From IMG/VR virus record IMGVR_UViG_3300023172_000016, positions 26,914-90,913 of that record: 64,000 bases of DNA; one strand, 5' to 3'. Made by a program: the position numbers and the translations under genes. Source of the stretch: a virus. Every line of letters begins with the position of its first letter. Position 1 is the stretch's first letter. Of the stretch, positions 1 to 6,468 are shown in pieces. The notes under the pieces were generated by a model that was given only the letters and a program-made list of their open reading frames with translations, ran no database searches and was not told the DNA's origin.

Positions 1-174
1 GTAGCATTCAAACTCAATTCTATCAACAGAGTTATCACGAAGACCTACGACATGGTAGTCATCCATCTTCTTTTGTAAATCCTCGAAAGCTATTTCTTCT
101 ATCTTTCTGGAGTCAATAGATCCAATAGGAAATCTAACTACCAGTATCGGCTTTGCTATTTTCTTTTTCGTCAT
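1..174 (-). CDS. Hypothetical protein, C-terminus outside window
   Basis: A minus-strand reading frame starts with ATG at 174 and is open for 58 codons to the window edge, so the C-terminus is missing. It begins MTKKKIAKPILVVRFPIG and continues with a charged, helix-prone segment. I recognise no family. The start is only about 10 bases from the stop of the small membrane protein gene upstream, so the two are probably co-transcribed. Confidence 0.6.
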   Translation of the reverse strand, partial: MTKKKIAKPILVVRFPIGSIDSRKIEEIAFEDLQKKMDDYHVVGLRDNSVDRIEFECY

Positions 175-184
175 GCGGTTCTTT

Positions 185-349
185 TTAATCCATGTCTTCC
201 TTCGAAGGGTGGTTATTTGGTCTTCCTAGAAAGTCAGTTCTTTCACCCTTCTCCTCCTTATCATAACCCCATTTAAAGATTCTAAAAACCATAACTAATC
301 CGGCCAAGCCGAACATTAGGATAAGGGAAAGTAGTGGAAAATCAATCAT
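185..349 (-). CDS. Small single-pass membrane protein (54 aa)
   Basis: An ATG at 349 opens a 54-codon frame. Residues 3-25 form one hydrophobic segment (LLSLILMFGLAGLVMVF), followed by a charged, proline- and asparagine-containing tail, so an inner-membrane location with a cytoplasmic tail is likely. No family is recognised. It sits between the tRNA-Arg gene and the partial gene at the window edge, on the same strand as both. Small membrane proteins of this type are common in phage host-takeover regions, but no function can be given. Confidence 0.55.
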   Translation of the reverse strand: MIDFPLLSLILMFGLAGLVMVFRIFKWGYDKEEKGERTDFLGRPNNHPSKEDMD

Positions 350-368
350 AGTTTTTAATTTTTGTTAG

Positions 369-440
369 TAGCCCCGCCAGGAATCGAACCTGGATCAAAA
401 GTTTAGGAAACCCCCATTCTATCCGTTGAACTACGGGGCC
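369..440 (-). tRNA. tRNA-Arg(CCT)
   Basis: A 72-nt cloverleaf: acceptor GGCCCCG pairs with CGGGGCT with one G-U pair. The T-arm is CCAGG/CCTGG around TTCGATT. The anticodon loop TTCCTAA gives CCT. The anticodon stem contains several G-U pairs. CCA is not encoded. Confidence 0.85.
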
Positions 441-456
441 AGCATTTATTTGTTAA

Positions 457-1134
457 TTAAATATAAGATTTTCTAAACAATGCTATAACATCCTTTGCGT
501 CATCAACAGCATCGTGTGTGACAACTTTATCCAAACCTGCTCTTTCCTTGCAAAGGCTTAGACCTGGAAGAGATTCATCATTTTTCCAATCCGTAAATAA
601 TACACTTGGATCTAAAACCCTTTGTCTAATCCTCACTAGTTGTTTCCATCTAGGAAGTCTAACTAAGAACTTCATATCGAAAGTAGCAAAGTTTTTCCCA
701 GCTGCTGATATGGTAATTGGTCTGGTTTTGTTTGTAATTGCTGGTAGCATTTTGCCATTTTTCCTCGTGACATAACCATCAGACACTGGATCGTTTAGTT
801 TAACGAAACCATTCTCTGCTAACCAATAATAGAACTCTTCTGCAACATCATCCTCATTCATGAATTTCATGCCTGTGAGTCTTTCAAGATCAAATATTTC
901 ACTATCGTCCTCGGCTGTTTGGTAATGAACAATGGATTCGATGATTTCCTTGTTCATGTTAATTGCATAAGGAGATCCCTCGATTCTTTTGTGTAAGATA
1001 GCTGCATGGAAGGTCGGAAGATCCTCCATGGGTTTAATGTTGTTGGTGTCTTCAATGACTGCACCAATTGTTAGGATCTGACAATTTTCTGGGTCAAGTC
1101 CTGTGGTTTCTAAATCTATGCTTATGTACTTCAT
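457..1134 (-). CDS. DEDDh-type 3'-5' exonuclease
   Basis: A 225-aa protein of the DnaQ/RNase T-like exonuclease superfamily. The N-terminus carries ExoI (SIDLETTGLD, residues 5-14) with the two metal-binding acids. The C-terminus has the ExoIII-type HDAVDDAKD, giving the DEDDh signature with catalytic His. It is larger than oligoribonuclease because of an insertion around residues 60-130. It would degrade single-stranded DNA or RNA from the 3' end. It is not the polymerase proofreading domain, which is in the gene at 38829. The substrate cannot be told from sequence. Confidence 0.8.
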   Translation of the reverse strand: MKYISIDLETTGLDPENCQILTIGAVIEDTNNIKPMEDLPTFHAAILHKRIEGSPYAINMNKEIIESIVHYQTAEDDSEIFDLERLTGMKFMNEDDVAEEFYYWLAENGFVKLNDPVSDGYVTRKNGKMLPAITNKTRPITISAAGKNFATFDMKFLVRLPRWKQLVRIRQRVLDPSVLFTDWKNDESLPGLSLCKERAGLDKVVTHDAVDDAKDVIALFRKSYI

Positions 1135-1144
1135 TTATCTCCTA

Positions 1145-1477
1145 TTATGATCCTACTTTCCTTGAATTTTTGTGATTTGTCCTTATGATTATCTCAACCT
1201 CACGGTCGTCTAAAATTCCAAAATTAACTTCTTCCTGTTCTTTCCAAGCTTTATACTGTACTACATAGTTTCCTTGTATAACTATTTCGTACTTGGAAGG
1301 CTCGTTTATAACCTCATATCTAATGAGGATACAATATGCGCTTGGGAAAGAAACCGATTTAACATCTACGACACGGTCCTCAGTTTTTTTGATTTTCTTC
1401 TGTGAGAACTTATTTACCCATTTCCAGAATCTATTTTTTCCTGGATTGCCCAATATTTTAAATTGCATAACTTTCAA
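1145..1477 (-). CDS. Hypothetical protein (110 aa)
   Basis: The ATG at 1477 begins a 110-aa basic protein with a lysine-rich N-terminal third (NKFSQKKIKK) followed by alternating hydrophobic and polar strands suggestive of a small beta-rich domain. It lies 10 bases upstream of the exonuclease gene on the same strand, so the two probably share a transcript. No family is recognised. Confidence 0.5.
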   Translation of the reverse strand: MKVMQFKILGNPGKNRFWKWVNKFSQKKIKKTEDRVVDVKSVSFPSAYCILIRYEVINEPSKYEIVIQGNYVVQYKAWKEQEEVNFGILDDREVEIIIRTNHKNSRKVGS

Positions 1478-1539
1478 TGACTGGTGTATCTTTCTATCCT
1501 CAATAATAGCATTGTTTCCCGTAATAAAAAAACGAGCAC

Positions 1540-1565
1540 AAAAAAGGCCTCAATATTTGAGACCC
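1540..1565 (-). terminator. Rho-independent terminator
   Basis: Read on the minus strand, GGTCTCAA and TTGAGGCC form an 8-bp stem with one G-U pair around ATA, followed by a run of six T. It lies just after the 1591-1782 gene and would end its transcript before the 1145-1477 gene. Confidence 0.7.
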
Positions 1566-1590
1566 TTAATTTTCTGTGAGTTTATAACTC

Positions 1591-1782
1591 TTAGATGAAT
1601 AGAATCAAATCACCAAACGAATCCCAATCACCATTGTCCTTTTCAGATTCTTTATCCGAATCATCATGTTCGTTCTCGGTTATTTCAGAATAGTAATCCC
1701 CGTAGGAATCATAGTGTGGAAGGAAAAAAGGATGGTCGGCTGCAGATTTTTCTGGGTTGTTAGGGGAAGGTGGCTGGTTCAT
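1591..1782 (-). CDS. Acidic hypothetical protein (63 aa)
   Basis: A 63-aa protein with a proline-rich start and a strongly acidic C-terminal half (ENEHDDSDKESEKDNGDWD). It looks unstructured. It is followed directly by a terminator. No family is recognised; acidic small proteins in T4-like phages are sometimes DNA mimics or inhibitors, but that is only a possibility here. Confidence 0.5.
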   Translation of the reverse strand: MNQPPSPNNPEKSAADHPFFLPHYDSYGDYYSEITENEHDDSDKESEKDNGDWDSFGDLILFI

Positions 1783-1835
1783 TTTGTGGATTGGATTTTC
1801 TTGTATTTATCTTAGAATTTATTTTTTTTAAACTG

Positions 1836-1908
1836 AGGCACAGACTGGATTCGAACCAGTGAATAACGGATTTGCAGTCCGCTCCCTTAGCCACTTGGGT
1901 ACTGTGCC
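1836..1908 (-). tRNA. tRNA-Cys(GCA)
   Basis: A 73-nt cloverleaf: acceptor GGCACAG/CTGTGCC is fully paired, with discriminator T. The anticodon stem GCGGA/TCCGT encloses CTGCAAA, giving GCA. The T-arm is ACTGG/CCAGT around TTCGAAT. This intact copy is the reference for the chimeric Cys-like gene at 3675. Confidence 0.92.
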
Positions 1909-2052
1909 TTATGCAGGTACAGGAGTTTGTATTTTAGACCCGGTTGGAAGTTGAGCGCTTGCTAATTCTTTTGCAATTATAGAATTTGGTGCTTCGATAT
2001 AAAGTCTTAGTGTTCCTCCCCTTTGTAAAATATAATCAACCCTGTATTTCAT
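1909..2052 (-). CDS. Hypothetical protein (47 aa)
   Basis: The ATG at 2052 opens a 47-codon frame (starts MKYRVDYILQRGGTLRLYIE) that ends exactly at the 5' end of the tRNA-Cys gene. The length, codon pattern and position between two tRNA genes fit a small phage gene. The sequence suggests one beta hairpin followed by a helix. No family is recognised. Confidence 0.5.
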   Translation of the reverse strand: MKYRVDYILQRGGTLRLYIEAPNSIIAKELASAQLPTGSKIQTPVPA

Positions 2053-2071
2053 CTCTTAATTAATTAGTTAG

Positions 2072-2157
2072 TAGTCCGGGCGGGACTCGAACCCGCACGA
2101 GCATTACTGCTCAAAAGATTTTAAGTCTTTCATGTCTACCGATTCCATCACCGGACC
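2072..2157 (-). tRNA. tRNA-Leu(TAA)
   Basis: An 86-nt type II tRNA. Acceptor GGTCCGG/CCGGACT pairs throughout. The anticodon stem AAAGA/TCTTT encloses CTTAAAA, giving TAA. There is a long variable arm (GAGCAGTAATGCTC) and a T-arm GCGGG/CCCGC. Confidence 0.9.
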
Positions 2158-2191
2158 AACTCCACAAATCTAAGATATGGCTGGAAAATGT

Positions 2192-3061
2192 CTACGATCT
2201 TTTTTGGTAAACTTTCAAGTTTTTAACAATCATGCTTCCCTCTGTGGGTGAATTACCATCTTTGGGCTCTTTTAATCCATTATTTAAGATAATAAATTGT
2301 TCAGCAGAATTGCACTTTAGCATTGCATGAATTTTACAAACTTGAACCAGTTGTCCGTCGAAGTAGATCTTTATAAACTTATCAGTCCAGTGAATTGCAT
2401 ACTGAACAAATCTATCCTGCGGATCTTTGACAAATATTCTAGGCGCTCCGTAATCCTTCTTACCTTCTTGCCAAGTATTCCCTGTTCCCCAATGGATGTT
2501 TGGTTTTAATGAAATATCATTTACATCCTGATCTGTATAAGCCTCAAAAATATCAATCTCTGGTGGCCAGGAGTTAGTACCACTGGTCCAAAATGCTGAC
2601 CATTGCATTTCCTCTTTTGGGAGCTGAATCTCAGCTTCTATCCAGCCATACTTAAAAGATCTTTTTGAACTTATCAAACCAGAAGCCCAAGGAAGCGTAA
2701 ACTCATCAGGAAGTTCGGGTTTTTGTTGCCATTGGGGTAGATCCTTTTTGTATATGGTTTTTGGTAAATATTTGTTTTCTAAAACCAAACCCTCCTTCGT
2801 GTTTTTAGTAGCTTCACCCGTCCAATACCACCAAAGTTGATCTGTGTGGAAAAATCCCCAGGGCTGGCCATATCTCCATTCATCCATGTTGAGTGAAGTG
2901 GAGGTGAAATCATCTTCGAAGGCTAATACATATCCCTCGGGCGGAAGAACCTTTCTTTCGCCAGTAACCTCTTTTTTAGAAAGCCTCCAAGCTTTGTATT
3001 GTAACCAAAAATTATAAAGGTTACCCAAGGGGATTCTTTGTAGATAGTGTTTAAGTACCAT
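2192..3061 (-). CDS. GH16-family glycoside hydrolase
   Basis: A 289-aa protein with the glycoside hydrolase family 16 active-site motif EIDIFE. Glu168 is the predicted nucleophile, Asp170 the assisting acid and Glu173 the acid/base. The surrounding concanavalin-like beta-sandwich pattern (FEDDF near residue 49, YGWIEAEIQLP, HWTDKFIKIYFDG) covers residues 40-285. GH16 enzymes cleave beta-1,3/1,4-glucans, agar, carrageenan or related polymers. No signal peptide is evident. It is flanked by tRNA-Leu and a DUF3431 gene. It could act as a virion depolymerase or on intracellular storage glucan. Confidence 0.8.
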   Translation of the reverse strand: MVLKHYLQRIPLGNLYNFWLQYKAWRLSKKEVTGERKVLPPEGYVLAFEDDFTSTSLNMDEWRYGQPWGFFHTDQLWWYWTGEATKNTKEGLVLENKYLPKTIYKKDLPQWQQKPELPDEFTLPWASGLISSKRSFKYGWIEAEIQLPKEEMQWSAFWTSGTNSWPPEIDIFEAYTDQDVNDISLKPNIHWGTGNTWQEGKKDYGAPRIFVKDPQDRFVQYAIHWTDKFIKIYFDGQLVQVCKIHAMLKCNSAEQFIILNNGLKEPKDGNSPTEGSMIVKNLKVYQKRS

Positions 3062-3075
3062 AGATATATTTTTAT

Positions 3076-3651
3076 CTATATAACCACATTAAGAGACCTG
3101 TTGAAAATATATCCCCATATTCTTTCCATCACACAGGGAAAATCATCGTACTCCTCATGCATTTCCATAAGTCTTTCGTAAAATTCCTTAGACCTAGATT
3201 TTATTGAAGATGCAGGAACAACAAACTGAGCTCCAGCAAAAAAGGAATAAAAACCCAATCTAAAACCAAAGATTCTTTTGAAGTATTCGTCGAGTCTCAG
3301 ACCTACGTGATCCGGCCATCCATTCCCGGCAGAACCGAAAAAATATCTACCGAAGGGATTGAAATATATAAAATCCTTTCCAGAATTTTCTTGCTGAACT
3401 ATCTCTTCAAAGATTGTGTCATGGTTTGCGTGATCGAACGGATTTCCTTGAAGAAAACAATAATTTCCATCTAACCTTTCATAATTTTCGACTATAAAGG
3501 AAATGTATGTATAGGACTCTCTTCCTATATTTGGCATGAATTTGTTGTTTAGGAACTCTGAATTTTCTTCTTTCTTTATAACAAAAACTTCCCCAGGCAG
3601 GTCTCTTGACCAACTCACATCTTCCAAATATTGGGCTATTACATATTTCAT
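3076..3651 (-). CDS. DUF3431-like, glycosyltransferase-type protein
   Basis: A 191-aa protein resembling DUF3431. It opens VIAQYLEDVSWSRDLPGEV, has the conserved NIGRESYTYISFIVENYERL block and the FLQGNPFDH motif that in this family follows it. These proteins are predicted to have a glycosyltransferase-like fold, but their reaction is unknown. The gene is 14 bases upstream of the GH16 gene on the same strand, suggesting a joint role in surface glycan remodelling. Family assignment is from remembered motif patterns. Confidence 0.65.
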   Translation of the reverse strand: MKYVIAQYLEDVSWSRDLPGEVFVIKKEENSEFLNNKFMPNIGRESYTYISFIVENYERLDGNYCFLQGNPFDHANHDTIFEEIVQQENSGKDFIYFNPFGRYFFGSAGNGWPDHVGLRLDEYFKRIFGFRLGFYSFFAGAQFVVPASSIKSRSKEFYERLMEMHEEYDDFPCVMERIWGYIFNRSLNVVI

Positions 3652-3672
3652 ATTGTATTTATTTATTTATTT

Positions 3673-3695
3673 GCACGCCAGGTAGGATTCGAACC
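3673..3695. repeat. Direct repeat copy 1 (tRNA-Trp 3' end)
   Basis: A 23-nt segment, 21 of 23 identical to 4393-4415. It forms the 3' end of the chimeric tRNA. With its partner it brackets the GT25 gene. Confidence 0.75.
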
Positions 3696-3746
3696 GGCGA
3701 ATAGCGGTTTTGCAGACAGATCCATTAACCACTTGGGTACCTCGCC
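3675..3746 (-). tRNA. Chimeric tRNA-Cys(GCA)-like gene, probably defective
   Basis: A 72-nt tRNA-like sequence. The 5' part (D-arm, CTGCAAA anticodon loop) follows the intact tRNA-Cys at 1836, while the last 23 nt, including CCTACCTGGCGT, match the 3' end of the tRNA-Trp at 4394. As a result the acceptor has two mispairs (G1-G72, G4-G69), the T-stem GCCGG/CCTAC has two, and the anticodon stem TCTGT/ACCGC has two. It is probably not a working tRNA-Cys. A pseudogene or recombination scar is the best reading. Confidence 0.7.
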
Positions 3747-3747
3747 A

Positions 3748-4377
3748 TTATTTTATCCATCTATGATAATCCATATTTTGCATTTGGATATCACTAAACC
3801 CAACTCTCTGAAATGCAATTGATGGAGAAAAGCAATATGCCTTACATCCCTTTTGTAAATCAGTAAGCATCACATCCAATGGTGCATTCTTTTTAGATAT
3901 CCGATCCAGAAAATTTCTAAAGAATTTACTGTTAATGCCAACAGCGTGAGTTGAGAATGTGTGATGCACTTGAACTAAATTCTCAGATACCTGGATTGGA
4001 GCCTTAGCCCCTTTATGAGAGTTGTGATTACCACCAAAATATAAAAGGTCCCAGTCACCCGGAATTTGTTGACTCAATTCACTGAAAGACTCAATCTCTG
4101 GTGTAAAGTAGCAGTCATCCTCAAGGATTAATAGATTACCAGAGTTTCCTTCTATACATTTTTCGACTATATCAATGTTGGAAAGGACCAGACCCAGCTC
4201 GGATGTTTTAATCGAGGTTTCTTTTGGATTTAGTTTCTTTCCGTCATAAGCAGAAAACCGCTGGACATTTTCTATATCCCATTTTTCGAACTCCAAAAGA
4301 GATTCTTCCCACTTGTCCATCCTCCTATCTAAATTGACACAAAATATGGATTCAAAGAAACTATTAATACCGGACAT
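3748..4377 (-). CDS. Glycosyltransferase family 25 (LPS-type)
   Basis: A 209-aa protein of the GT25 family. It has the N-terminal IFCVNLDRRMDKW segment, the VQRFSAYDGKKL block, ELGLVLSNIDIVEKCI, and the metal-binding acidic motif LLILEDDCYF around residue 87, followed by WDLLYFGGNH. GT25 enzymes transfer galactose or other sugars to lipopolysaccharide or to hydroxylysine. Length is slightly shorter than the usual 230-270. It lies between the chimeric tRNA and tRNA-Trp and is bracketed by a 23-nt direct repeat, so it may have been inserted there. A likely role is altering the host surface or a virion glycan. Confidence 0.82.
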   Translation of the reverse strand: MSGINSFFESIFCVNLDRRMDKWEESLLEFEKWDIENVQRFSAYDGKKLNPKETSIKTSELGLVLSNIDIVEKCIEGNSGNLLILEDDCYFTPEIESFSELSQQIPGDWDLLYFGGNHNSHKGAKAPIQVSENLVQVHHTFSTHAVGINSKFFRNFLDRISKKNAPLDVMLTDLQKGCKAYCFSPSIAFQRVGFSDIQMQNMDYHRWIK

Positions 4378-4392
4378 ATGTTATTTATCTTA

Positions 4393-4415
4393 GCACGCCA
4401 GGTAGGGCTCGAACC
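4393..4415. repeat. Direct repeat copy 2 (tRNA-Trp 3' end)
   Basis: Partner of 3673-3695, lying in the 3' end of the intact tRNA-Trp gene. The two copies are 720 bp apart and enclose the chimeric tRNA body plus the GT25 gene. Confidence 0.75.
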
Positions 4416-4466
4416 CACGGCCCTCGGTTTTGGAGACCGATGCTCTACCAACTGAGCTACTGGCGT
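4394..4466 (-). tRNA. tRNA-Trp(CCA)
   Basis: A 73-nt cloverleaf: acceptor ACGCCAG/CTGGCGT is fully paired, with discriminator G. The anticodon loop CTCCAAA gives CCA. The T-arm is GTGGG/CCTAC with TTCGAGC and is slightly imperfect. Confidence 0.9.
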
Positions 4467-4472
4467 AAATTG

Positions 4473-4555
4473 TTGGCAGGGACGGATTCGAACCGCCGTA
4501 CTCCGAAGAGAGCAGATTTACAGTCTGCCGCCTTTAACCACTCGGCCACCTACCA
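4473..4555 (-). tRNA. tRNA-Tyr(GTA)
   Basis: An 83-nt type II tRNA. Acceptor TGGTAGG/CCTGCCA is paired. The anticodon stem GCAGA/TCTGC encloses CTGTAAA, giving GTA. There is a long variable arm and a T-arm GGCGG/CCGTC. Confidence 0.9.
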
Positions 4556-4566
4556 ATTTTGTACCC

Positions 4567-5247
4567 CTATTTCTTTCTAATTACCAGTTTAATATTCGGA
4601 CCAGCGACGTAATGATCACCTAATATCTCCCATTCAGATTCTGGAAATTTACAATAGTGATAAATCATAGAACCCTTTCCCAATATTTCCTGACTTACTG
4701 TGTATTCATCAGTTTTAACAAATTCACCGTTGGAAAAGATGTTCCAGTAAATAATGGTGCCCTGCATGAAATTATCATCTACTGCAATATAGGATCCGCT
4801 TTTCATTTTATCCTTAATTGCCAAAAACTCTAAAAATCCATGGAGCATTGAAGGTTCAGGGTTATAGATGTCCAGATCCCACGAATCAAGATGTACAAGA
4901 TCTGGGGAACCTTCAAATTCCCTTAAAAACTTAACAGAATCCATCTTATAATGGTGAGAATTGTTAAATTCCGGTAAGGTCTCTTTTAAAAGCGATTCAC
5001 TTCTTTCTGAGATCTCCTGATCTATATCAACTGAGTGGAATTCCCCTCCGTTCTCAAATGCCAAATGAGCAAAAAGAAAACCGAAGCATCCATCTTCTAA
5101 ATTCTGACTAGCTCCAGTTTCTATTACACGAAGATTATCTACCGTATGTAGATCAATCAGGTTAGAAATAACTTGAGCCTGACCTATCCTATAGGAAGGT
5201 GGTGAAATGGAATTAAAGAATTCCAAAGATTTTTCCCAATTTTTCAT
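4567..5247 (-). CDS. Class I SAM-dependent methyltransferase
   Basis: A 226-aa protein with a Rossmann-type methyltransferase core. Motif I is RVIETGASQ (about residues 40-48). The acidic residue that binds the SAM ribose is in GGEFHSVDID. Motif IV is LVHLDSWD, followed by GSYIAVDDN. It resembles the Methyltransf_24 group, which often occurs in glycan clusters. The substrate is unknown; the neighbouring GT25, DUF3431 and GH16 genes suggest a sugar. It sits between tRNA-Tyr and a tRNA-like element. Confidence 0.75.
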   Translation of the reverse strand: MKNWEKSLEFFNSISPPSYRIGQAQVISNLIDLHTVDNLRVIETGASQNLEDGCFGFLFAHLAFENGGEFHSVDIDQEISERSESLLKETLPEFNNSHHYKMDSVKFLREFEGSPDLVHLDSWDLDIYNPEPSMLHGFLEFLAIKDKMKSGSYIAVDDNFMQGTIIYWNIFSNGEFVKTDEYTVSQEILGKGSMIYHYCKFPESEWEILGDHYVAGPNIKLVIRKK

Positions 5248-5261
5248 AATATCCGTATTTG

Positions 5262-5362
5262 TAATCGCGATTGGATTCGAACCAATTCCAGCTTTTCCAT
5301 TCAGAGTCAGCCTTACTGTTACTCAACCTTGGGAGGTGCTTCCAACCAATGGACTCGCGATT
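5262..5362 (-). tRNA. 101-nt tRNA-like element, anticodon unclear
   Basis: It has a perfect 7-bp acceptor AATCGCG/CGCGATT plus discriminator A. The T-arm ATTGG/CCAAT around TTCGAAT is intact, and there is a D-arm-like TCC/GGA. About 28 nt more than a normal tRNA lies between the D- and T-arms. That region contains ACCTCCCAAGGT, which could be a Gly(CCC)-like anticodon arm, and an extra hairpin GAGT..CAG/CTG..ACTC. It may be a type II or intron-bearing tRNA, a degenerate copy, or a tRNA mimic. Confidence 0.55.
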
Positions 5363-5419
5363 GTTTTTTATTACTTAGCAAAGTTAAGCGAATGTGCCGC
5401 TAAATAAAAATAGCTTTCC

Positions 5420-5608
5420 TTATTTCTTAAGGACTTTCTTAGATCTCTCTGCTAACCAGACAGCTCCACTTTTTTTGAATTCCTTCCAGTTATCAAAATC
5501 CCGTAGATCCTGTATAACCTCATCTGGAATAAGTGTGAATCCCTCAGGTGCTATGCCCTGATATTTGTAATACACAGAATTCTCGATTTTTTCTTGTATG
5601 TCTGACAA
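5420..5608 (-). CDS. Hypothetical protein (62 aa)
   Basis: A 62-aa protein starting MSDIQEKIENSVYYKYQGIA and ending in a basic helix (WLAERSKKVLKK). It is flanked by tRNA-like elements on both sides. I recognise no domain; the central EGFTLIPDEVIQDL segment suggests a small mixed fold. It is likely a real phage gene because of its codon-like composition and clean fit into the gap. Confidence 0.5.
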   Translation of the reverse strand: MSDIQEKIENSVYYKYQGIAPEGFTLIPDEVIQDLRDFDNWKEFKKSGAVWLAERSKKVLKK

Positions 5609-5629
5609 TGTATCGTGGGTTATTTTTAG

Positions 5630-5705
5630 AGCCGAAGGCAGGAATCGAACCTATCGCGTCAAGACCAGTTTTGGCTGGCTTGCTCTGCCACTGAGCTACT
5701 CCGAC
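5630..5705 (-). tRNA. tRNA-like gene with 6-nt anticodon loop
   Basis: A 76-nt element. Acceptor GTCGGAG/CTTCGGC and D-arm GCTC/GAGC are intact. The anticodon stem GCCAG/CTGGT encloses only six bases (CCAAAA), and the T-stem ATAGG/CCTGC has one mispair and one G-U pair. The variable region is about 4-5 nt longer than normal. The anticodon cannot be assigned reliably (CAA and CCA are both conceivable). It may be degenerate. Confidence 0.55.
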
Positions 5706-5707
5706 TT

Positions 5708-5783
<76 letters not shown>

Positions 5784-5788
5784 TTTTG

Positions 5789-5862
5789 CTCCCCCACCTG
5801 GGCTCGAACCAGGGACCTATTGATTAACAGTCAACCGCTCTAACCAACTGAGCTATGGAGGA
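5789..5862 (-). tRNA. tRNA-Asn(GTT)
   Basis: A 74-nt cloverleaf: acceptor TCCTCCA/TGGGGGA with one G-U pair, discriminator G. The anticodon stem TTGA/TCAA encloses CTGTTAA, giving GTT. The T-arm is CCTGG/CCAGG. Confidence 0.9.
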
Positions 5863-5906
5863 ATAGAAAGGTCCGGGCCCAAAAATAGCCCTTTTGAAGA
5901 CCTTAG

Positions 5907-5979
5907 TTGCGGGAGAAGGATTCGAACCTCCGACCTCCAGGTTATGAGCCTGGCGAGCTACCTCTGCTACCATCCCGCG
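5907..5979 (-). tRNA. Initiator tRNA-fMet(CAT)
   Basis: A 73-nt cloverleaf with anticodon loop CTCATAA. Position 1 is C and faces A72, so the first acceptor pair is unpaired. This is the hallmark of bacterial initiator tRNA. The rest of the acceptor GCGGGA/TCCCGC pairs, and the D-arm AGCAGAGGTAGCTC matches the initiator pattern. Confidence 0.88.
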
Positions 5980-6095
5980 ATATAATTAAAGGAAGGGGAA
6001 TCTGGCGAGTACTTGTATTTGCCCGTTTCACACCGGTACCAAGCCTCCCGTCTTTTTCCAAATCCTTGCCTCTGTGAATAAGCACCCTTCCTTAG

Positions 6096-6167
6096 TTGCC
6101 CCTGCTGGACTCGAACCAACACTGACGGAACCAAAATCCGCTGTCCTGCCAATTAGACGAAAGGGCA
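6096..6167 (-). tRNA. tRNA-Gln(TTG)
   Basis: A 72-nt cloverleaf: acceptor TGCCCTT/AGGGGCA, discriminator A. The anticodon stem GCGGA/TCCGT encloses TTTTGGT, giving TTG. The 115 bases between it and tRNA-fMet hold no gene I can support; they have only a closing 7-bp inverted repeat (5991-5997 with 6085-6091). Confidence 0.88.
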
Positions 6168-6173
6168 AGATTG

Positions 6174-6247
6174 TGGGCCCAGCAGGGCTCGAACCTGCGA
6201 CCTACTGATTATGAGTCAGTTGCTCTAACCAACTGAGCTATGAGCCC
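6174..6247 (-). tRNA. tRNA-Met or tRNA-Ile2 (CAT)
   Basis: A 74-nt cloverleaf: acceptor GGGCTCA/TGGGCCC, anticodon stem CTGA/TCAG, loop CTCATAA, T-arm GCAGG/CCTGC. It has a paired first position, so it is not the initiator. Sequence alone does not settle between elongator Met and lysidine-modified Ile(CAT). Confidence 0.85.
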
Positions 6248-6311
6248 AGAAAACAGGATGCTTTTTTTGAATATTTGCTGTATCAAAAAGTTGCTGTATG
6301 CATCCTTTTAG

Positions 6312-6393
6312 TACCGAGGGTCGGACTCGAACCGACACACCGTAAGGCGCTAGATCCTAAGTCTAGTGCGTCTACCAATTTCGCCACCCCGGC
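6312..6393 (-). tRNA. tRNA-Leu(TAG)
   Basis: An 82-nt type II tRNA: acceptor GCCGGGG/CCTCGGT. The anticodon stem CTAGA/TCTAG encloses CTTAGGA, giving TAG. It has a long variable arm and a T-arm GTCGG/CCGAC. Confidence 0.9.
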
Positions 6394-6468
6394 ATTTGCA
6401 GGATATCGCTTAACCTGCGGTGAGTGTTCCTTTCACCTTGTTCCCTTTCGGTACTACGATTTTTTTGG

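Noticed and set aside
5990-6091. Another tRNA-like gene between tRNA-fMet and tRNA-Gln, suggested by a perfect 7-bp closing repeat GGAAGGG/CCCTTCC
   Set aside because: There is no T-loop or anticodon arm, and a 7-bp repeat in about 115 bases can occur by chance.
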